A stretch of DNA of 64,000 bases from Deltaproteobacteria bacterium (GCA_016218765.1 JACRCZ010000123.1:30060-94059); one strand, 5' to 3'; numbered from the stretch's first letter, positions 35,670-44,905 are shown. The notes: generated by a model from the sequence alone, not told the origin. Program-made: numbers and translations.

Positions 35670-38015
35670 ATGTGTCGTCGAACGAGCGTCCGTTGGTCGT
35701 CGTGCTTCGCAGCCCTCGCAGCCCTGGCGCTCGGGTGGGGAGCAGGAGGTTGCGGCCCAGCGCCGGCGCCGCGGTGCGGCGACGGTCACGTCGACCGTTC
35801 GGGCGCCGACGACGGCCTGGGCGAGCAGTGCGACGACGGCAACGACATCAGCACCGACGCGTGCACCAACACTTGCCGGGTCGCGACGTGTGGCGACGGC
35901 AACGTGTGGGCCGGGGTCGAGGGCTGCGACGACGGGAACACGACGGACGGCGACGAGTGCACCGCGCACTGCGGCGTGTCGACGTGTGGCGACGGGATCG
36001 TCGACGCGGGCGAGCTGTGCGACGACGGCAACGCCGACGACACCGACTGGTGCCTCTCCTCGTGCATGCTCGCGCATTGCGTCGACGGCTTCGTCCGCGG
36101 CGGCGTCGAGGCATGCGACGACGCGGACTACGTCAACGACGACGGCTGCACCAGCCTGTGCGGCGTCGACACGTGCGGCGACGGCGAGGTGCAGTCGGGC
36201 GAATTGTGCGACGACGGCAACACGCTGGGCGACGACGAGTGCCTCCCGTCGTGCCTCTACGCGCACTGCGGCGACGGCTTCGTGCGCGCGGGCATCGAGG
36301 TGTGCGACGACGGCAACACGCTGGAGGACGACGCGTGCACGACGCTCTGCGCGCTGCCGCGGTGTGGCGACGGCTTCGTGCAGAGCGGGGAAACCTGCGA
36401 CGACGGCAACCTCGACGAGACCGACTCCTGCACCACCGCGTGCGTCGCCGCGCGCTGCGGCGACGGCTTCGTCCAGGCGGACGAAGAGTGCGACGACGGC
36501 AACACGTCGAACACCGACGGCTGCGCCGCGGGCTGTGTCGTCGCGTCCTGCGGCGACGGCTTCGTCCGCGACGGGGTCGAGGCATGCGACGACGGGAATG
36601 CCGACGACAGCGACGGGTGCACGGCGGAGTGCCGCCTGCCGACGTGCGGCGACGGCTTCGTCCAGACCGGCGAGGAATGCGACGACGGCAACCGCTCGGA
36701 TGCCGACGCCTGCCTCACCACGTGCCTGGACGCGACCTGTGGTGACGGCTTCGTGCAGGCCGGCGTGGAGGCGTGCGACGACGGCAACGCCGCGGACACC
36801 GACGCGTGCCTCGGCACCTGCGCGCTGGCCCGCTGCGGCGACGGCGTGGTCGAAACGGGCGTCGAGGAATGCGACGACGGCAACGCCGCGGACACCGACG
36901 CGTGCCTCGGCACGTGCCGCGTGGCCCGCTGCGGCGACGGCTTCGTCGAGGCCGTGGTCGAGGCGTGCGACGACGGCAACGCCTCGAACGCCGACGCCTG
37001 CCTGGACATTTGCGTCGCGGCGAGCTGCGGGGACGGGTTCGTGGAGGCGGGCGTGGAGCCGTGCGATGACGGGAACCGCGACGACGCCGACGCCTGCCTG
37101 CGCAACTGCACGTTGGCGCGGTGCGGCGACGGGATCGTTCGCACGGGCGTCGAGGCGTGCGACGACGGCAACAGCGTGGACACGGATGCCTGCCGCAACG
37201 ACTGTCGGTTGGCGAGCTGCGGCGACGGCGTCGTGCAGCCGGGCGAGGCATGCGACGACGGCAACCGCTCCAACACCGACGCCTGCCTCAACACCTGCGT
37301 CGCCGCGAGCTGCGGCGACGGCTTTGCACGGGCGGGCGTGGAGGCGTGCGACGACGGCAACGCCTCGAACAACGACGCTTGCCTCAACACCTGCATCGCC
37401 GCGAGCTGCGGGGATGGTCTGGTCTTCGTGGGCGTGGAAGCGTGCGACGATGCCAACACGGTGAACACCGACGCGTGCCTGACGACCTGCGAGGCGGCGC
37501 GCTGCGGCGACGGCTACCTTCGTACCGGCGTGGAGCAGTGCGACGACGGCAACGCGTTGCCCGGTGACGGCTGCTCGCCGTCGTGCGCCTGGGAGTGCGC
37601 CGAGGGCAACCGCAGCATGATCTGCAACGGCCGCTGCTACTCGCTGTGGAACCGTTGGGTGACCTGGGACGCCGGGCGCGCGATCTGCCAGGCGCAGCCG
37701 CGCCGGACGATGGCGTTGATCGCCTCGGCGGCGGACAACGCCTGCGTCGAAGGCCTTGCCGCGCTCGAGGGACGCGACGTGTGGATCGGCCTGTCCGACG
37801 CGTCCGGCGAGGGGACCTTCGTCTGGTACACGGACACAGGCACGCAGCCGCTGTCGTACACCAACTGGCGGGCGGGCGAGCCGAACAACCAGGACGACGC
37901 GGGACGGACCAACGCCGACTGCGTCACCTTCTACTGGTCGACCGGACGCTGGGCGGACGACACCTGCAACGATCCCGATCGGGCCGACGGCGTGATCTGC
38001 CAGCGCGGCCTGTAG
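35670..38015 (+). CDS. Lipoprotein with 19 DUF4215 Cys repeats and a C-terminal C-type lectin domain
   Basis: The protein has 781 residues. The start chosen is the ATG at 35670, six bases after AGGAGG; an ATG at 35643 is also in frame. The signal ends LGWGAGGC (Cys 28). Nineteen tandem repeats of about 32 residues (about 34-640) follow, each CGDGFV-x-GxE-x-CDDGN-x-D-C-x-C with four or more Cys. The last 130 residues are a C-type lectin-like domain: CYSLWNRWVTWDAGRAIC, LIASAADNACVEGL, VWIGLSDASGEGTFVWYTD, WRAGEPNN and DCVTFYWSTGRWADDTC. The EPN motif plus the acidic WADDTCN segment match Ca-dependent, mannose-type sugar binding. I infer a rod-like stalk holding a lectin at the surface. Confidence 0.9.
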   Translation: MCRRTSVRWSSCFAALAALALGWGAGGCGPAPAPRCGDGHVDRSGADDGLGEQCDDGNDISTDACTNTCRVATCGDGNVWAGVEGCDDGNTTDGDECTAHCGVSTCGDGIVDAGELCDDGNADDTDWCLSSCMLAHCVDGFVRGGVEACDDADYVNDDGCTSLCGVDTCGDGEVQSGELCDDGNTLGDDECLPSCLYAHCGDGFVRAGIEVCDDGNTLEDDACTTLCALPRCGDGFVQSGETCDDGNLDETDSCTTACVAARCGDGFVQADEECDDGNTSNTDGCAAGCVVASCGDGFVRDGVEACDDGNADDSDGCTAECRLPTCGDGFVQTGEECDDGNRSDADACLTTCLDATCGDGFVQAGVEACDDGNAADTDACLGTCALARCGDGVVETGVEECDDGNAADTDACLGTCRVARCGDGFVEAVVEACDDGNASNADACLDICVAASCGDGFVEAGVEPCDDGNRDDADACLRNCTLARCGDGIVRTGVEACDDGNSVDTDACRNDCRLASCGDGVVQPGEACDDGNRSNTDACLNTCVAASCGDGFARAGVEACDDGNASNNDACLNTCIAASCGDGLVFVGVEACDDANTVNTDACLTTCEAARCGDGYLRTGVEQCDDGNALPGDGCSPSCAWECAEGNRSMICNGRCYSLWNRWVTWDAGRAICQAQPRRTMALIASAADNACVEGLAALEGRDVWIGLSDASGEGTFVWYTDTGTQPLSYTNWRAGEPNNQDDAGRTNADCVTFYWSTGRWADDTCNDPDRADGVICQRGL

Positions 38016-38063
38016 CCTGCCGCCGACTCCCGCCGACGGAAGATCGTCCAAGCGTGTCCGTCG

Positions 38064-38546
38064 TCAGACGCGAGTCTCCGAGTGCCGGGCGGCCGCGCCG
38101 AGCGCGACATCGACGAGTCGGCCCGCGAGGCGCTCCATGCGTGCGAACGCAGCCGGCGTCCGGTGGTCCCGGCCCAGCAGGTGCAGGATGCCGTGCGCCA
38201 GGAGGTGCGCCAGGCGCCGGAGCGGCGGGCTGCCCTCGGCCCGGGCCTGGCGCAGGCAGGTCGGAAGCGAGACCACCAGGTCGCCGAGCGGCCGGGCAGG
38301 GCGGTGAGCACGAAGGGCGGCGCGCGGCAGACCGAAGGAGAGGACGTCGGTCGTCCGATCGATGCGCCGGTGGCGGCGGTTCAGCGCGCGCATGACGGAG
38401 TCGCCGACCAGCAGCACGGATAGCTCGGCCGGCGCGGCGTCCGCGGCGCGGACCATGGCGGACACCAGGGATGCGACCCGGGACCGTGACGGGCGCCAGG
38501 AGCCCGGGGGCAGGCCGGCGTAGCGCACGTCGATGGAGGTGGTCAT
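38064..38546 (-). CDS. ybeY: Endoribonuclease YbeY (rRNA maturation factor)
   Basis: The protein has 160 residues. The family signature with the three zinc-binding His is HGILHLLGRDH (H118, H122, H128). The central motif LNRRHRRIDRTTDVLSFGLP is also typical. YbeY acts in 16S rRNA 3'-end processing and ribosome quality control in the cytoplasm. Its start overlaps the gspN stop by 4 bp (38543-38546), so it is translationally coupled to the secretion operon instead of to phoH, its common neighbour. Confidence 0.9.
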   Translation of the reverse strand: MTTSIDVRYAGLPPGSWRPSRSRVASLVSAMVRAADAAPAELSVLLVGDSVMRALNRRHRRIDRTTDVLSFGLPRAALRAHRPARPLGDLVVSLPTCLRQARAEGSPPLRRLAHLLAHGILHLLGRDHRTPAAFARMERLAGRLVDVALGAAARHSETRV

Positions 38547-39688
38547 GCGCCGACGAGGTCGCGTGGCGGGTCCTCGAGCCGCGCGGCGGGCTCGGGCGTG
38601 ACGATCATCGGCGGGGGCGGGGCCGGGGCGTCCGCCGGCGGCGGGGGCGGGGCGCCGGGGACCGCGGGCAGCACGGGCTCGGGCGCCGGGCGCTCCGGAC
38701 AGCCGTCGCGCGACGGCAACGGGCGGACGCGCTCGCGCAGGACGCCGGCCAGGCAGAAGCCGAAGAAGCCGTCGGAGCGCATGGCGCGGCGGTAGTTGGG
38801 GGAGCTGCGCATGTTCTCCATCATGGAGCGGGTCTCGCTGTCGAGGTTTTCGTAGGCCTCGCTGAACTTGTACATGACGTAGATGCGGCTCTCGGAGGCC
38901 GTCACGGGGTCGGCGAGCCGCACGTCGCCCTCGCCCTTGATCTCGATGTGGTCGGAAGAGGCGCCGAGCTGCACGACGCGGGCGCTGCCGCGCGTGACGC
39001 GGAGCTTGAGCGTGAAGGCGCCGACCTTCATCGGCGGGATGGCGACGCCCTGGTCCTCGCGATCCAGGAACTCCTGCAGCTCGGCGTACTGGGGCTTGAC
39101 CTTGAGCTTGAGGCGGGCCTTGCCGTCGCCGACGATCACGTTCCTGGCGGCGAACTCGATGGTCCCGGCCGCCTTGGCGAACTTGTGGTCGCGCAGGGTG
39201 ATGTCGATCGCCCCGGTCATGCGTCCCTTGATGGGCAGGCCGACCATCTCGCGCAGGAAGCTGATCTCGTTCGGGGAGACCTCGGCGAGATCGGCCACGA
39301 TGCGCGTATCCTGCTTGGTGCGGAAGATCTGCCCGTCAATGTGGCCGCCCATCATGTCGGCGGCGATGTCGAGATCGATGTCCCCGCCGAAGAGCGAGCC
39401 GACGGAGGCGCGGATGACGAAGCGGTCGGCGTGGAACGTGCGCAGCCGGCCCTGCCGGTCGGGCTTGCGCGTGCGCAGCGTGACGTCGCGGAGCTCCAGC
39501 CCGGTGAGCCAGCTCGGGCCGATGGCGCCGATGCGCACGTCCATGTCGAGCTTCTTGGCCAGCGCCGCCTCGGCGTACCGCGCCGCGCGATCCCACGGGA
39601 AGGCCACGTACAGGAAACCGACCACGGCCACCAGGAAGAGCAGGACGTGCAGCCCCACGACCAGCAGCCGGCGACGCCACGTCTTCAC
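38543..39688 (-). CDS. gspN: T2SS protein GspN
   Basis: The protein has 381 residues. One N-terminal transmembrane helix (about 8-28, LLVVGLHVLLFLVAVVGFLYV) is followed by a long periplasmic beta-rich AsmA-like domain (LDMDVRIGAIGPSWLTGLELRDVTL, LDLDIAADMMGGHIDGQI, GAIDITLRDHKF), typical of the GspN of myxobacteria and relatives. The tail is Pro/Ala-rich. Both ends overlap neighbours by 4 bp (gspM and ybeY). Confidence 0.8.
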   Translation of the reverse strand: MKTWRRRLLVVGLHVLLFLVAVVGFLYVAFPWDRAARYAEAALAKKLDMDVRIGAIGPSWLTGLELRDVTLRTRKPDRQGRLRTFHADRFVIRASVGSLFGGDIDLDIAADMMGGHIDGQIFRTKQDTRIVADLAEVSPNEISFLREMVGLPIKGRMTGAIDITLRDHKFAKAAGTIEFAARNVIVGDGKARLKLKVKPQYAELQEFLDREDQGVAIPPMKVGAFTLKLRVTRGSARVVQLGASSDHIEIKGEGDVRLADPVTASESRIYVMYKFSEAYENLDSETRSMMENMRSSPNYRRAMRSDGFFGFCLAGVLRERVRPLPSRDGCPERPAPEPVLPAVPGAPPPPPADAPAPPPPMIVTPEPAARLEDPPRDLVGA

Positions 39689-40383
39689 GGCGCACCCTCC
39701 GCGGCGGCCGGGGCCGCGGCCTTCTCAACGCCCGACGCCGCCTCCTCGCCCTCCTCGCGCCGCTCGGCCAGCCGGTAGGCCGAGACGACCATCTTGTTCA
39801 CCGAGTACAGGGCGGTCTCGGACTGGTCGAGGTGCATGTCGAGCGCGGTGACGGCGAGCGGCAGCTCGGGGTAGCGTTCGCGCAGCTTGAGCAGGAACTC
39901 GTAGACGAACTGGGCCGAGACCTTGCGGAGCTGGAACTTCACGGAGAGCCGCGTCCACGGCTTGCGTTTCTGCCCCGGCAGCCCGACCGGCTCCGGCTGC
40001 AGCTCCTGGAAGTCCTGACGCGCCTGCCCCAGCTCGGTCAGCACCTCGCCGACGATGCTCGGCAGCGGCGGCATCGTCGCGGCCAGCCGGCGGTTCAGCT
40101 CGTCCTGCAGCGCCAGGCGATCGCGGTACAGCTTGCCCTTCTCGCGGACGAGCTGCAGCACCTCGGCGTTCGCGCGGTTGCGCGACTCCTTCTCGGAGAT
40201 GCCGGACTGGACGAGGAAGACGGTGGTACCGACCCCGAACGCCACGACGGCCAGGGCCAGCGCCGCCAGCGCCCGGCGCTCGCGCGGCGCCAGGTCGCCC
40301 AGCCGCCGCCGCACGCCTTCCGTCAAGCTCGCCCACTTCCCTGCCACGTCGTCCTCTCTCCCCGGCCCGCCGCGCCCGCTCAC
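39685..40383 (-). CDS. gspM: T2SS protein GspM
   Basis: The protein has 232 residues. A cytoplasmic N-terminus (1-38) is followed by one transmembrane helix (about 39-59, ALAALALAVVAFGVGTTVFLV). A coiled coil (about 65-105) then leads into a ferredoxin-like periplasmic domain (LSVKFQLRKVSAQFVYEFLLKL, LPLAVTALDMHL). It partners GspL in the inner-membrane platform. Assignment rests on topology and position between gspL and gspN. The start is 16 bp after gspL, and the 3' end overlaps gspN by 4 bp. Confidence 0.75.
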   Translation of the reverse strand: MSGRGGPGREDDVAGKWASLTEGVRRRLGDLAPRERRALAALALAVVAFGVGTTVFLVQSGISEKESRNRANAEVLQLVREKGKLYRDRLALQDELNRRLAATMPPLPSIVGEVLTELGQARQDFQELQPEPVGLPGQKRKPWTRLSVKFQLRKVSAQFVYEFLLKLRERYPELPLAVTALDMHLDQSETALYSVNKMVVSAYRLAERREEGEEAASGVEKAAAPAAAEGAP

Positions 40384-40399
40384 GGCGAGCCCGGCCCGG

Positions 40400-41977
40400 C
40401 TACGGACACACCGTCGTCGCCTCGATCTGGTACGTGTAGTTGCCCTCCGAGCCCGACCCGGAGAGGGTTCCCACGTCGCGCACGCACTCCTCGTATTGCT
40501 CGAGCACCTTCGGGATCCGCGCCGCCTCCTCGGCGTTGCGCGTCATGCCGTTGATCGCCAGCTTGCCCGGCTCGATGTCGAGCAGGGTGATGTTGTTGCG
40601 GATCTCGGAGGGCATCGTCCGCGCGAGCTGGGCCAGGATGTCGAGCGCGTCGGCGCGCGGGACGGGGCCCTCGATGCGTGGCGAGGCCTTGGAGACGAGG
40701 GAGCGGACGACGGCGAAGTCGGCGTACTTCTTGCCCATGACCTCGAGGGTCGCGCGCTCCAGCGCGGTCTTCTGCTGGGCCGCCTCGCGGTCCAGCGCGC
40801 GGTGCTGGGACCAGGCGTGGAAGATCCAGCACAGGAGGGCGATCACGGCGGCGATGGCGACGTTGCGGAGCGAGGCGCGGGTGGCGGCCGCGTCTCCCCG
40901 GTAGCGCACCTCGCCCTGCCGCAGGTCGAGGCGCCGGGAGCGGGGCGCGACGCCGGAGAGGGCGATGCCGATGGCGCGGCCGAAGGCGGGCAGGGCGTCG
41001 GGCGGCGCCTGGGGCGGGGGCGGGACGCCATCCGCGAGGTTCTCGACGGGCACGCCGAGCCGCTGGGCGAGGAAGGGCGCCAGGCCGGGGATGCGCGAGC
41101 CGCCGCCCGTGAGCAGGACCCGCGCCGGCTGGATCGCGTCCGAGCCCCGCGCCCGCAGCTCGACCACCGTCCGCCGCAGCGGTCCGAGGAGCGCCGCGAG
41201 GCCGCCCTGCGCCGCCTCGACCAGCGCCCGCATCGCGGGATCCGCCAGCGCCGCCGGCTCCTCGGCGAGCGACAGCCGCGTCACCTTCACCGCCTCCGCC
41301 TCGCCACGTGGCACCCGGAACGCCTTCGCGATCGCGCGCGTGACGTCCTCCGCGCCGACCCGGAACGAGCGCAGGAAGGCGGGCCGGCCGCCGCGCAGCA
41401 CCAGCAGATCCGTCTCCAGCCGGCCCAAGTCGAGAATGGACACGCCGTCCTCGGCCAGCGCCGCGTGCCCGCGCGGCAGCAGGTGCAACAGCGGCAGGGC
41501 GCCGACCGCGAGGGAGCCCGGGTCGAGCCCGTGAGCGGCCAGGGAGGCGACGAGCGTGCGGACCGTTTCGGTGCGGGCGACGGCGACGAGCAGGGAGGCG
41601 GGGTCGGCGCCGGGCTGCGACAGCAGCATTTGGTCCACCACCGCTTCGGACGGCTCGAAGGGAAGCTGGCCCTCCAGCTCGATGCGCACGACCGCTTCGG
41701 CCTGGCGCAGGGCGGCCCTGGGGAAGCCGAGGATGCGGATGGTGGCGTCGCTGCCGGAGAGAGCCGCCGCCCGCGTCTCGATCCCGCGCGGAAGCTTCGC
41801 CGCCAGCTCGGCCAGCGCCTCCGCAACCGCCGCGGGCTCGGCCGGGCCGCCGTCGTCGGGCACCCGCAGCGGTGTCTCGACCAGCGCGACGGATTCGTAC
41901 GAGCGGAGCCCGACGCGCAGCACGGCCGCCCGGAGCGATCCGGTTCCGACATCGATGCCGCACACGAGCCTTGCCAT
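40400..41977 (-). CDS. gspL: T2SS protein GspL (PilM-like actin-fold)
   Basis: The protein has 525 residues. The cytoplasmic ASKHA/PilM-like domain has the nucleotide-fold motifs VCGIDVGTGSLRAAVL (about 5-20), DGVSILDLGRLETDLLVL and VLLTGGGSRIPGLAPFLA. One transmembrane helix (about 370-390, NVAIAAVIALLCWIFHAW) precedes a coiled coil and a small periplasmic ferredoxin-like domain. The protein is larger than classic GspL (about 400 residues) and combines PilM-like and PilN-like parts. It links the ATPase GspE to the platform. Confidence 0.85.
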   Translation of the reverse strand: MARLVCGIDVGTGSLRAAVLRVGLRSYESVALVETPLRVPDDGGPAEPAAVAEALAELAAKLPRGIETRAAALSGSDATIRILGFPRAALRQAEAVVRIELEGQLPFEPSEAVVDQMLLSQPGADPASLLVAVARTETVRTLVASLAAHGLDPGSLAVGALPLLHLLPRGHAALAEDGVSILDLGRLETDLLVLRGGRPAFLRSFRVGAEDVTRAIAKAFRVPRGEAEAVKVTRLSLAEEPAALADPAMRALVEAAQGGLAALLGPLRRTVVELRARGSDAIQPARVLLTGGGSRIPGLAPFLAQRLGVPVENLADGVPPPPQAPPDALPAFGRAIGIALSGVAPRSRRLDLRQGEVRYRGDAAATRASLRNVAIAAVIALLCWIFHAWSQHRALDREAAQQKTALERATLEVMGKKYADFAVVRSLVSKASPRIEGPVPRADALDILAQLARTMPSEIRNNITLLDIEPGKLAINGMTRNAEEAARIPKVLEQYEECVRDVGTLSGSGSEGNYTYQIEATTVCP

Positions 41978-42045
41978 CGTTCAGCGCTCCGCCACGCGGC
42001 CCGCGACCATAGCGGAATCGGGACCGGCGTTCCAGGAAAGCGGGC

Positions 42046-43470
42046 TCACAGCTCCCTCCAGTACAGGACGCGTCCGCCCTGGGTGTCCCAGGGGCTGGTG
42101 GTGTCCATGACGACGTGCAGGCGGACGACGACCTCGCGATCCTCGGGACGGTCGGAGGCCTGCGTCTCTCCCCCCGCGCCGGAGGCGTCGGCGCCGTCCC
42201 CGCGTGCCCGCTCCGCCTCCTCGGCGGCCCGGTGCTCGGCCCTGGAGACTTGCGCGGCCCGCGGGCGCGCCCGGCCCCGGGTCGCGGCGGCGCCGCCCGG
42301 GCGGCCGCCCACGGGAGCCCGCCCCTCGACGTACAGCGAGAACACCTTGCCGATCGTGGTCAGCCACTTGTCGGCCAGGCCGCCGTCGATGGGGATGCCC
42401 GGGACGTCCTCGGTGCCCTGCGACACGGCGCGGGTGAAGTGCCCCGGCGAGGAGAAGCGTCCGCCGCCGAGCTGTTTGACGGCGTCGACGAGCAGCAGCA
42501 CGCGTTCGAAGTGCCGCGGGTCGCAGGCCTTCTGGTCCATGGCCAGGGCGCAGATCACGGCGGCGAGCACGCGGGGCGGGGCGGAGTTGACGTTGATCTT
42601 CCCCTGCCCCCACACGGTCAGCGTCCGCGCGTCCGGGTTCGTGGGATCGGGGTCGACGAACGTCGACCAGAAGTCCTCGCCGACGCCCCGCACCCGGCGC
42701 AGCTCCTCGACCGAGTCGTACGGGCAGTCCTTGCGCACGTAGGGGTGCGGCAGGGACTGATAGCTGTTGTCCTCCGCGCCGCGGCTGGCCCCGGCGCGCT
42801 GGTACATCTGGTCGTTCGTGTCGGCCCAGTCGATGAGGGCGGCGACGAGCTGGTCGCGCGTGGTGATCTGGCCGTCGGCGACCTCCTTGGAGAACAGGTC
42901 CTCGTACTGTTCCGGTGCGATGAGCCAGGAGAGCACGCGGTCGATGAACTGCTGCGATTCGTCGCCCTGGGCCGCGACGTTGAGGTTGATCCGGCCGTCC
43001 TCGTCGACCACGGTCACGGCGAAGTTGCCGTCGAACACGGCGAAGCCCTTGACCATGTCGCCGGGGATGCCCGCGAAGCCCTCGAGCAGCGTGTTGCGGC
43101 TGTTCTCGTCGGCGAAGAAGTCGAAGAGCATGCTCGACCACGGCGTCACGTCCACGCCGCGGCCGCCGCCCTGCTGCTGCCCGCCGAGCTGCCCGTTGAT
43201 CAGGCCCTGGAGCACGAGCGTGAGGCGGCCCAGGTTCACGGCGGAGCGCGCGTTGTAGTACGCGACGGTCCGCCGGTCGCCGATGTGCGTCGCCTTCTGC
43301 ACCACGAACATGTTGGCGTTCAGGTCGAGCACCAGGAAGCTGATGACGGCGGTGACGGCGAGCACCATCACCAGCACCACACCGCGCTGCGCGCGCCGGG
43401 CTCGGCGCACGCCCGCGGCGGCCGCTCCACCGACCGCCGACCGCCGACCGCCGACCGCCGTGGGATTCAT
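42046..43470 (-). CDS. gspK: T2SS minor pseudopilin GspK
   Basis: The protein has 474 residues, larger than the usual 330 or so. The leader is 30 residues, ending AQRG before VVLVMVLAVTAVISFLVLDL; the absence of Glu at +5 is normal for GspK. GspK motifs include FAVFDGNFAVTVVDEDGRINLN, ALIDWADTNDQMYQ, YDSVEELRRVRGVGEDFW and GKINVNSAPPRVLAA. The leader region is coded by a heptanucleotide array (43431-43458). A Gly/Ala/Arg-rich stretch (about 395-445) is extra. GspK tips the pseudopilus. The start overlaps the gspJ stop by 4 bp. Confidence 0.85.
   Translation of the reverse strand: MNPTAVGGRRSAVGGAAAAGVRRARRAQRGVVLVMVLAVTAVISFLVLDLNANMFVVQKATHIGDRRTVAYYNARSAVNLGRLTLVLQGLINGQLGGQQQGGGRGVDVTPWSSMLFDFFADENSRNTLLEGFAGIPGDMVKGFAVFDGNFAVTVVDEDGRINLNVAAQGDESQQFIDRVLSWLIAPEQYEDLFSKEVADGQITTRDQLVAALIDWADTNDQMYQRAGASRGAEDNSYQSLPHPYVRKDCPYDSVEELRRVRGVGEDFWSTFVDPDPTNPDARTLTVWGQGKINVNSAPPRVLAAVICALAMDQKACDPRHFERVLLLVDAVKQLGGGRFSSPGHFTRAVSQGTEDVPGIPIDGGLADKWLTTIGKVFSLYVEGRAPVGGRPGGAAATRGRARPRAAQVSRAEHRAAEEAERARGDGADASGAGGETQASDRPEDREVVVRLHVVMDTTSPWDTQGGRVLYWREL
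43431..43458. repeat. Heptanucleotide array (4 copies) in the gspK leader
   Basis: CGACCGC (GCGGTCG on the coding strand) is repeated four times without a break, in codons 5-14 of gspK. A change of one or two copies would shift the frame. Confidence 0.9.
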
Positions 43471-44204
43471 TGGAACCCTCCGGGCAGCAGGATCGGCTGC
43501 TGCATCTCCAGCGGGAACTGCGTCGCCAGGTTGATCTCGCCGCCGAAACGGTCGACCAGCGTGAGCAGGACGCGCACCTGCAGCGGCAGCCGCTGCGGCT
43601 GGGCCGTCGCCTGCGTCGTGTCCCACTCGTCCTCCCACTCGTCCCGCTCCACGTCGTAGTACTGCAGCTCGAACAGCACCACGTCGTGCACCAGGATCCG
43701 CGTCTCGCCCCCCTCGAGCGGCGTGTCGTCCGGGGAGGCCGACTCGCGGCGCGCCAGGTGCATGACGCGGCCGTCGTCCGGGTCGTCCACGCCGAACCAC
43801 GAGACGTCGGCCTGGTCGGAGTCGTTGGCGTCGTACAGCCGGTGCAGATGCGTGAAGGTGGTCAGCGTGACGCGGTCGATCGGATCGTCGTCCTCGCCGA
43901 CGAAGACCGAATCCACGATCGGCTGGAGCGGCTTCTTGTGGCCGGAGAGCCATGCGCTGCGCAGGTCCCGGCCGAACATGTCCAGCGCCGCCTGCGCCTC
44001 GCGCACCCGTTCCGCGTCCCCCTCGATGCGCGCCTTGGTCTTCGTGACGTCGCGCGCCGAGACGTAGATGAACGTCGCGATCCCGGCCGCGATCGACAGC
44101 GCCAGCATCACCTCGATCAGCGTCATGCCGGGGGAGGCGTGCGGTCGGCGGCCGGCGGTCGGCGGCCGGCGGCCGGTGGTCGGCGGTCGGGCAGGGCGGG
44201 TCAT
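43467..44204 (-). CDS. gspJ: T2SS minor pseudopilin GspJ
   Basis: The protein has 245 residues. The Arg/Pro-rich leader of 26 residues ends SPG before the N-methylation segment MTLIEVMLALSIAAGIATFIYV with Glu at +5. The C-terminal domain has the GspJ feel: AQAALDMFGRDLRSAW, FELQYYDVERDEW and LPLQVRVLLTLVD. The leader is coded by a seven-copy heptanucleotide array (44141-44189). It overlaps both gspI and gspK by 4 bp. Confidence 0.85.
   Translation of the reverse strand: MTRPARPPTTGRRPPTAGRRPHASPGMTLIEVMLALSIAAGIATFIYVSARDVTKTKARIEGDAERVREAQAALDMFGRDLRSAWLSGHKKPLQPIVDSVFVGEDDDPIDRVTLTTFTHLHRLYDANDSDQADVSWFGVDDPDDGRVMHLARRESASPDDTPLEGGETRILVHDVVLFELQYYDVERDEWEDEWDTTQATAQPQRLPLQVRVLLTLVDRFGGEINLATQFPLEMQQPILLPGGFQ
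44141..44189. repeat. Heptanucleotide array (7 copies) in the gspJ leader
   Basis: Seven adjacent 7-mers of the form GCGGYCG, one with GTGGTCG. They lie between the gspJ start at 44204 and the prepilin cleavage site. Confidence 0.9.
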
Positions 44205-44905
44205 GGAGTCTTCTCCTGGTCGCCGCCGCCGGTGCCGCCCGTTCCGCCGCCCGCTCCGCTCTCGTCGCCGCCGAAGAGCAACTCCATCCAGGCGTTGGGG
44301 CCGCCGGTCATCAGGCGCTGGATGAGATCGCCCTGGAGGAAGGCGCCGAGCGTGCCCTGGGAGGGGTTGGTGAGGTACTGGGTCACGGTGAAGTCGTAGA
44401 CGCGGTTGCGGTACTTCCAGACGATCGTCACTTCGGCCTTGCGGATGGCGTCGATGAGGAAGGTCTGGAGCACGGGCAGGATCTGGGTCAGCGCGCCCAT
44501 GCTGAGGAACGCCTGCGTCTGCTCCTCGAAGGACGACGCCTCCTGGTCGTCGCCGGTCGCGACCAGCGTCTGGTCGGTGCGGTCCTCTTCCATGCGCTGC
44601 TGGATGTCGGCGATCGCCGGCAGCTCGATCGGCGTCACCGTCCACGCGCACTCGAACCGCTCGTCCTCGAACGCCTCGCAGCACGGTCCCGACTCGGCCT
44701 CCTCCGCGGGGGGGAAGCCGTCCTTCTTCATCGCCAGCTCGAGCTCCGACATCTTGCAGCGGACCTGCAGCGCCGCCGCCGCTTCCAGCCGGGCCCGGGA
44801 TTCCAGCACCACCGAGCGGGCCTGCTCGGTGAAGGCGCTGGAGAAGAAGAGGCCCATGACCAGGATGGCCAGGAGCACCTCGATGAGGGTGAAGGCCCGC
44901 CTCAC
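44201..44905 (-). CDS. gspI: T2SS minor pseudopilin GspI
   Basis: The protein has 234 residues from a GTG at 44905, which overlaps the gspH TGA by 4 bp. The leader is only four residues (V/M-R-R-A) before FTLIEVLLAILVMGLFFSSAF with Glu at +5. The residue just before the cleavage site is Ala where prepilin peptidases usually need Gly. The body (LEAAAALQVRCKMSELELAMKKDG, CEAFEDERFECAWTVTPIE) fits GspI but is about 100 residues longer than usual, with a Gly-rich tail. Confidence 0.8.
   Translation of the reverse strand: MRRAFTLIEVLLAILVMGLFFSSAFTEQARSVVLESRARLEAAAALQVRCKMSELELAMKKDGFPPAEEAESGPCCEAFEDERFECAWTVTPIELPAIADIQQRMEEDRTDQTLVATGDDQEASSFEEQTQAFLSMGALTQILPVLQTFLIDAIRKAEVTIVWKYRNRVYDFTVTQYLTNPSQGTLGAFLQGDLIQRLMTGGPNAWMELLFGGDESGAGGGTGGTGGGDQEKTP

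Noticed and set aside
35583..38051. An 822-codon minus-strand open frame opposite the lectin gene
   Set aside because: Its periodicity simply mirrors the DUF4215 repeat on the plus strand.
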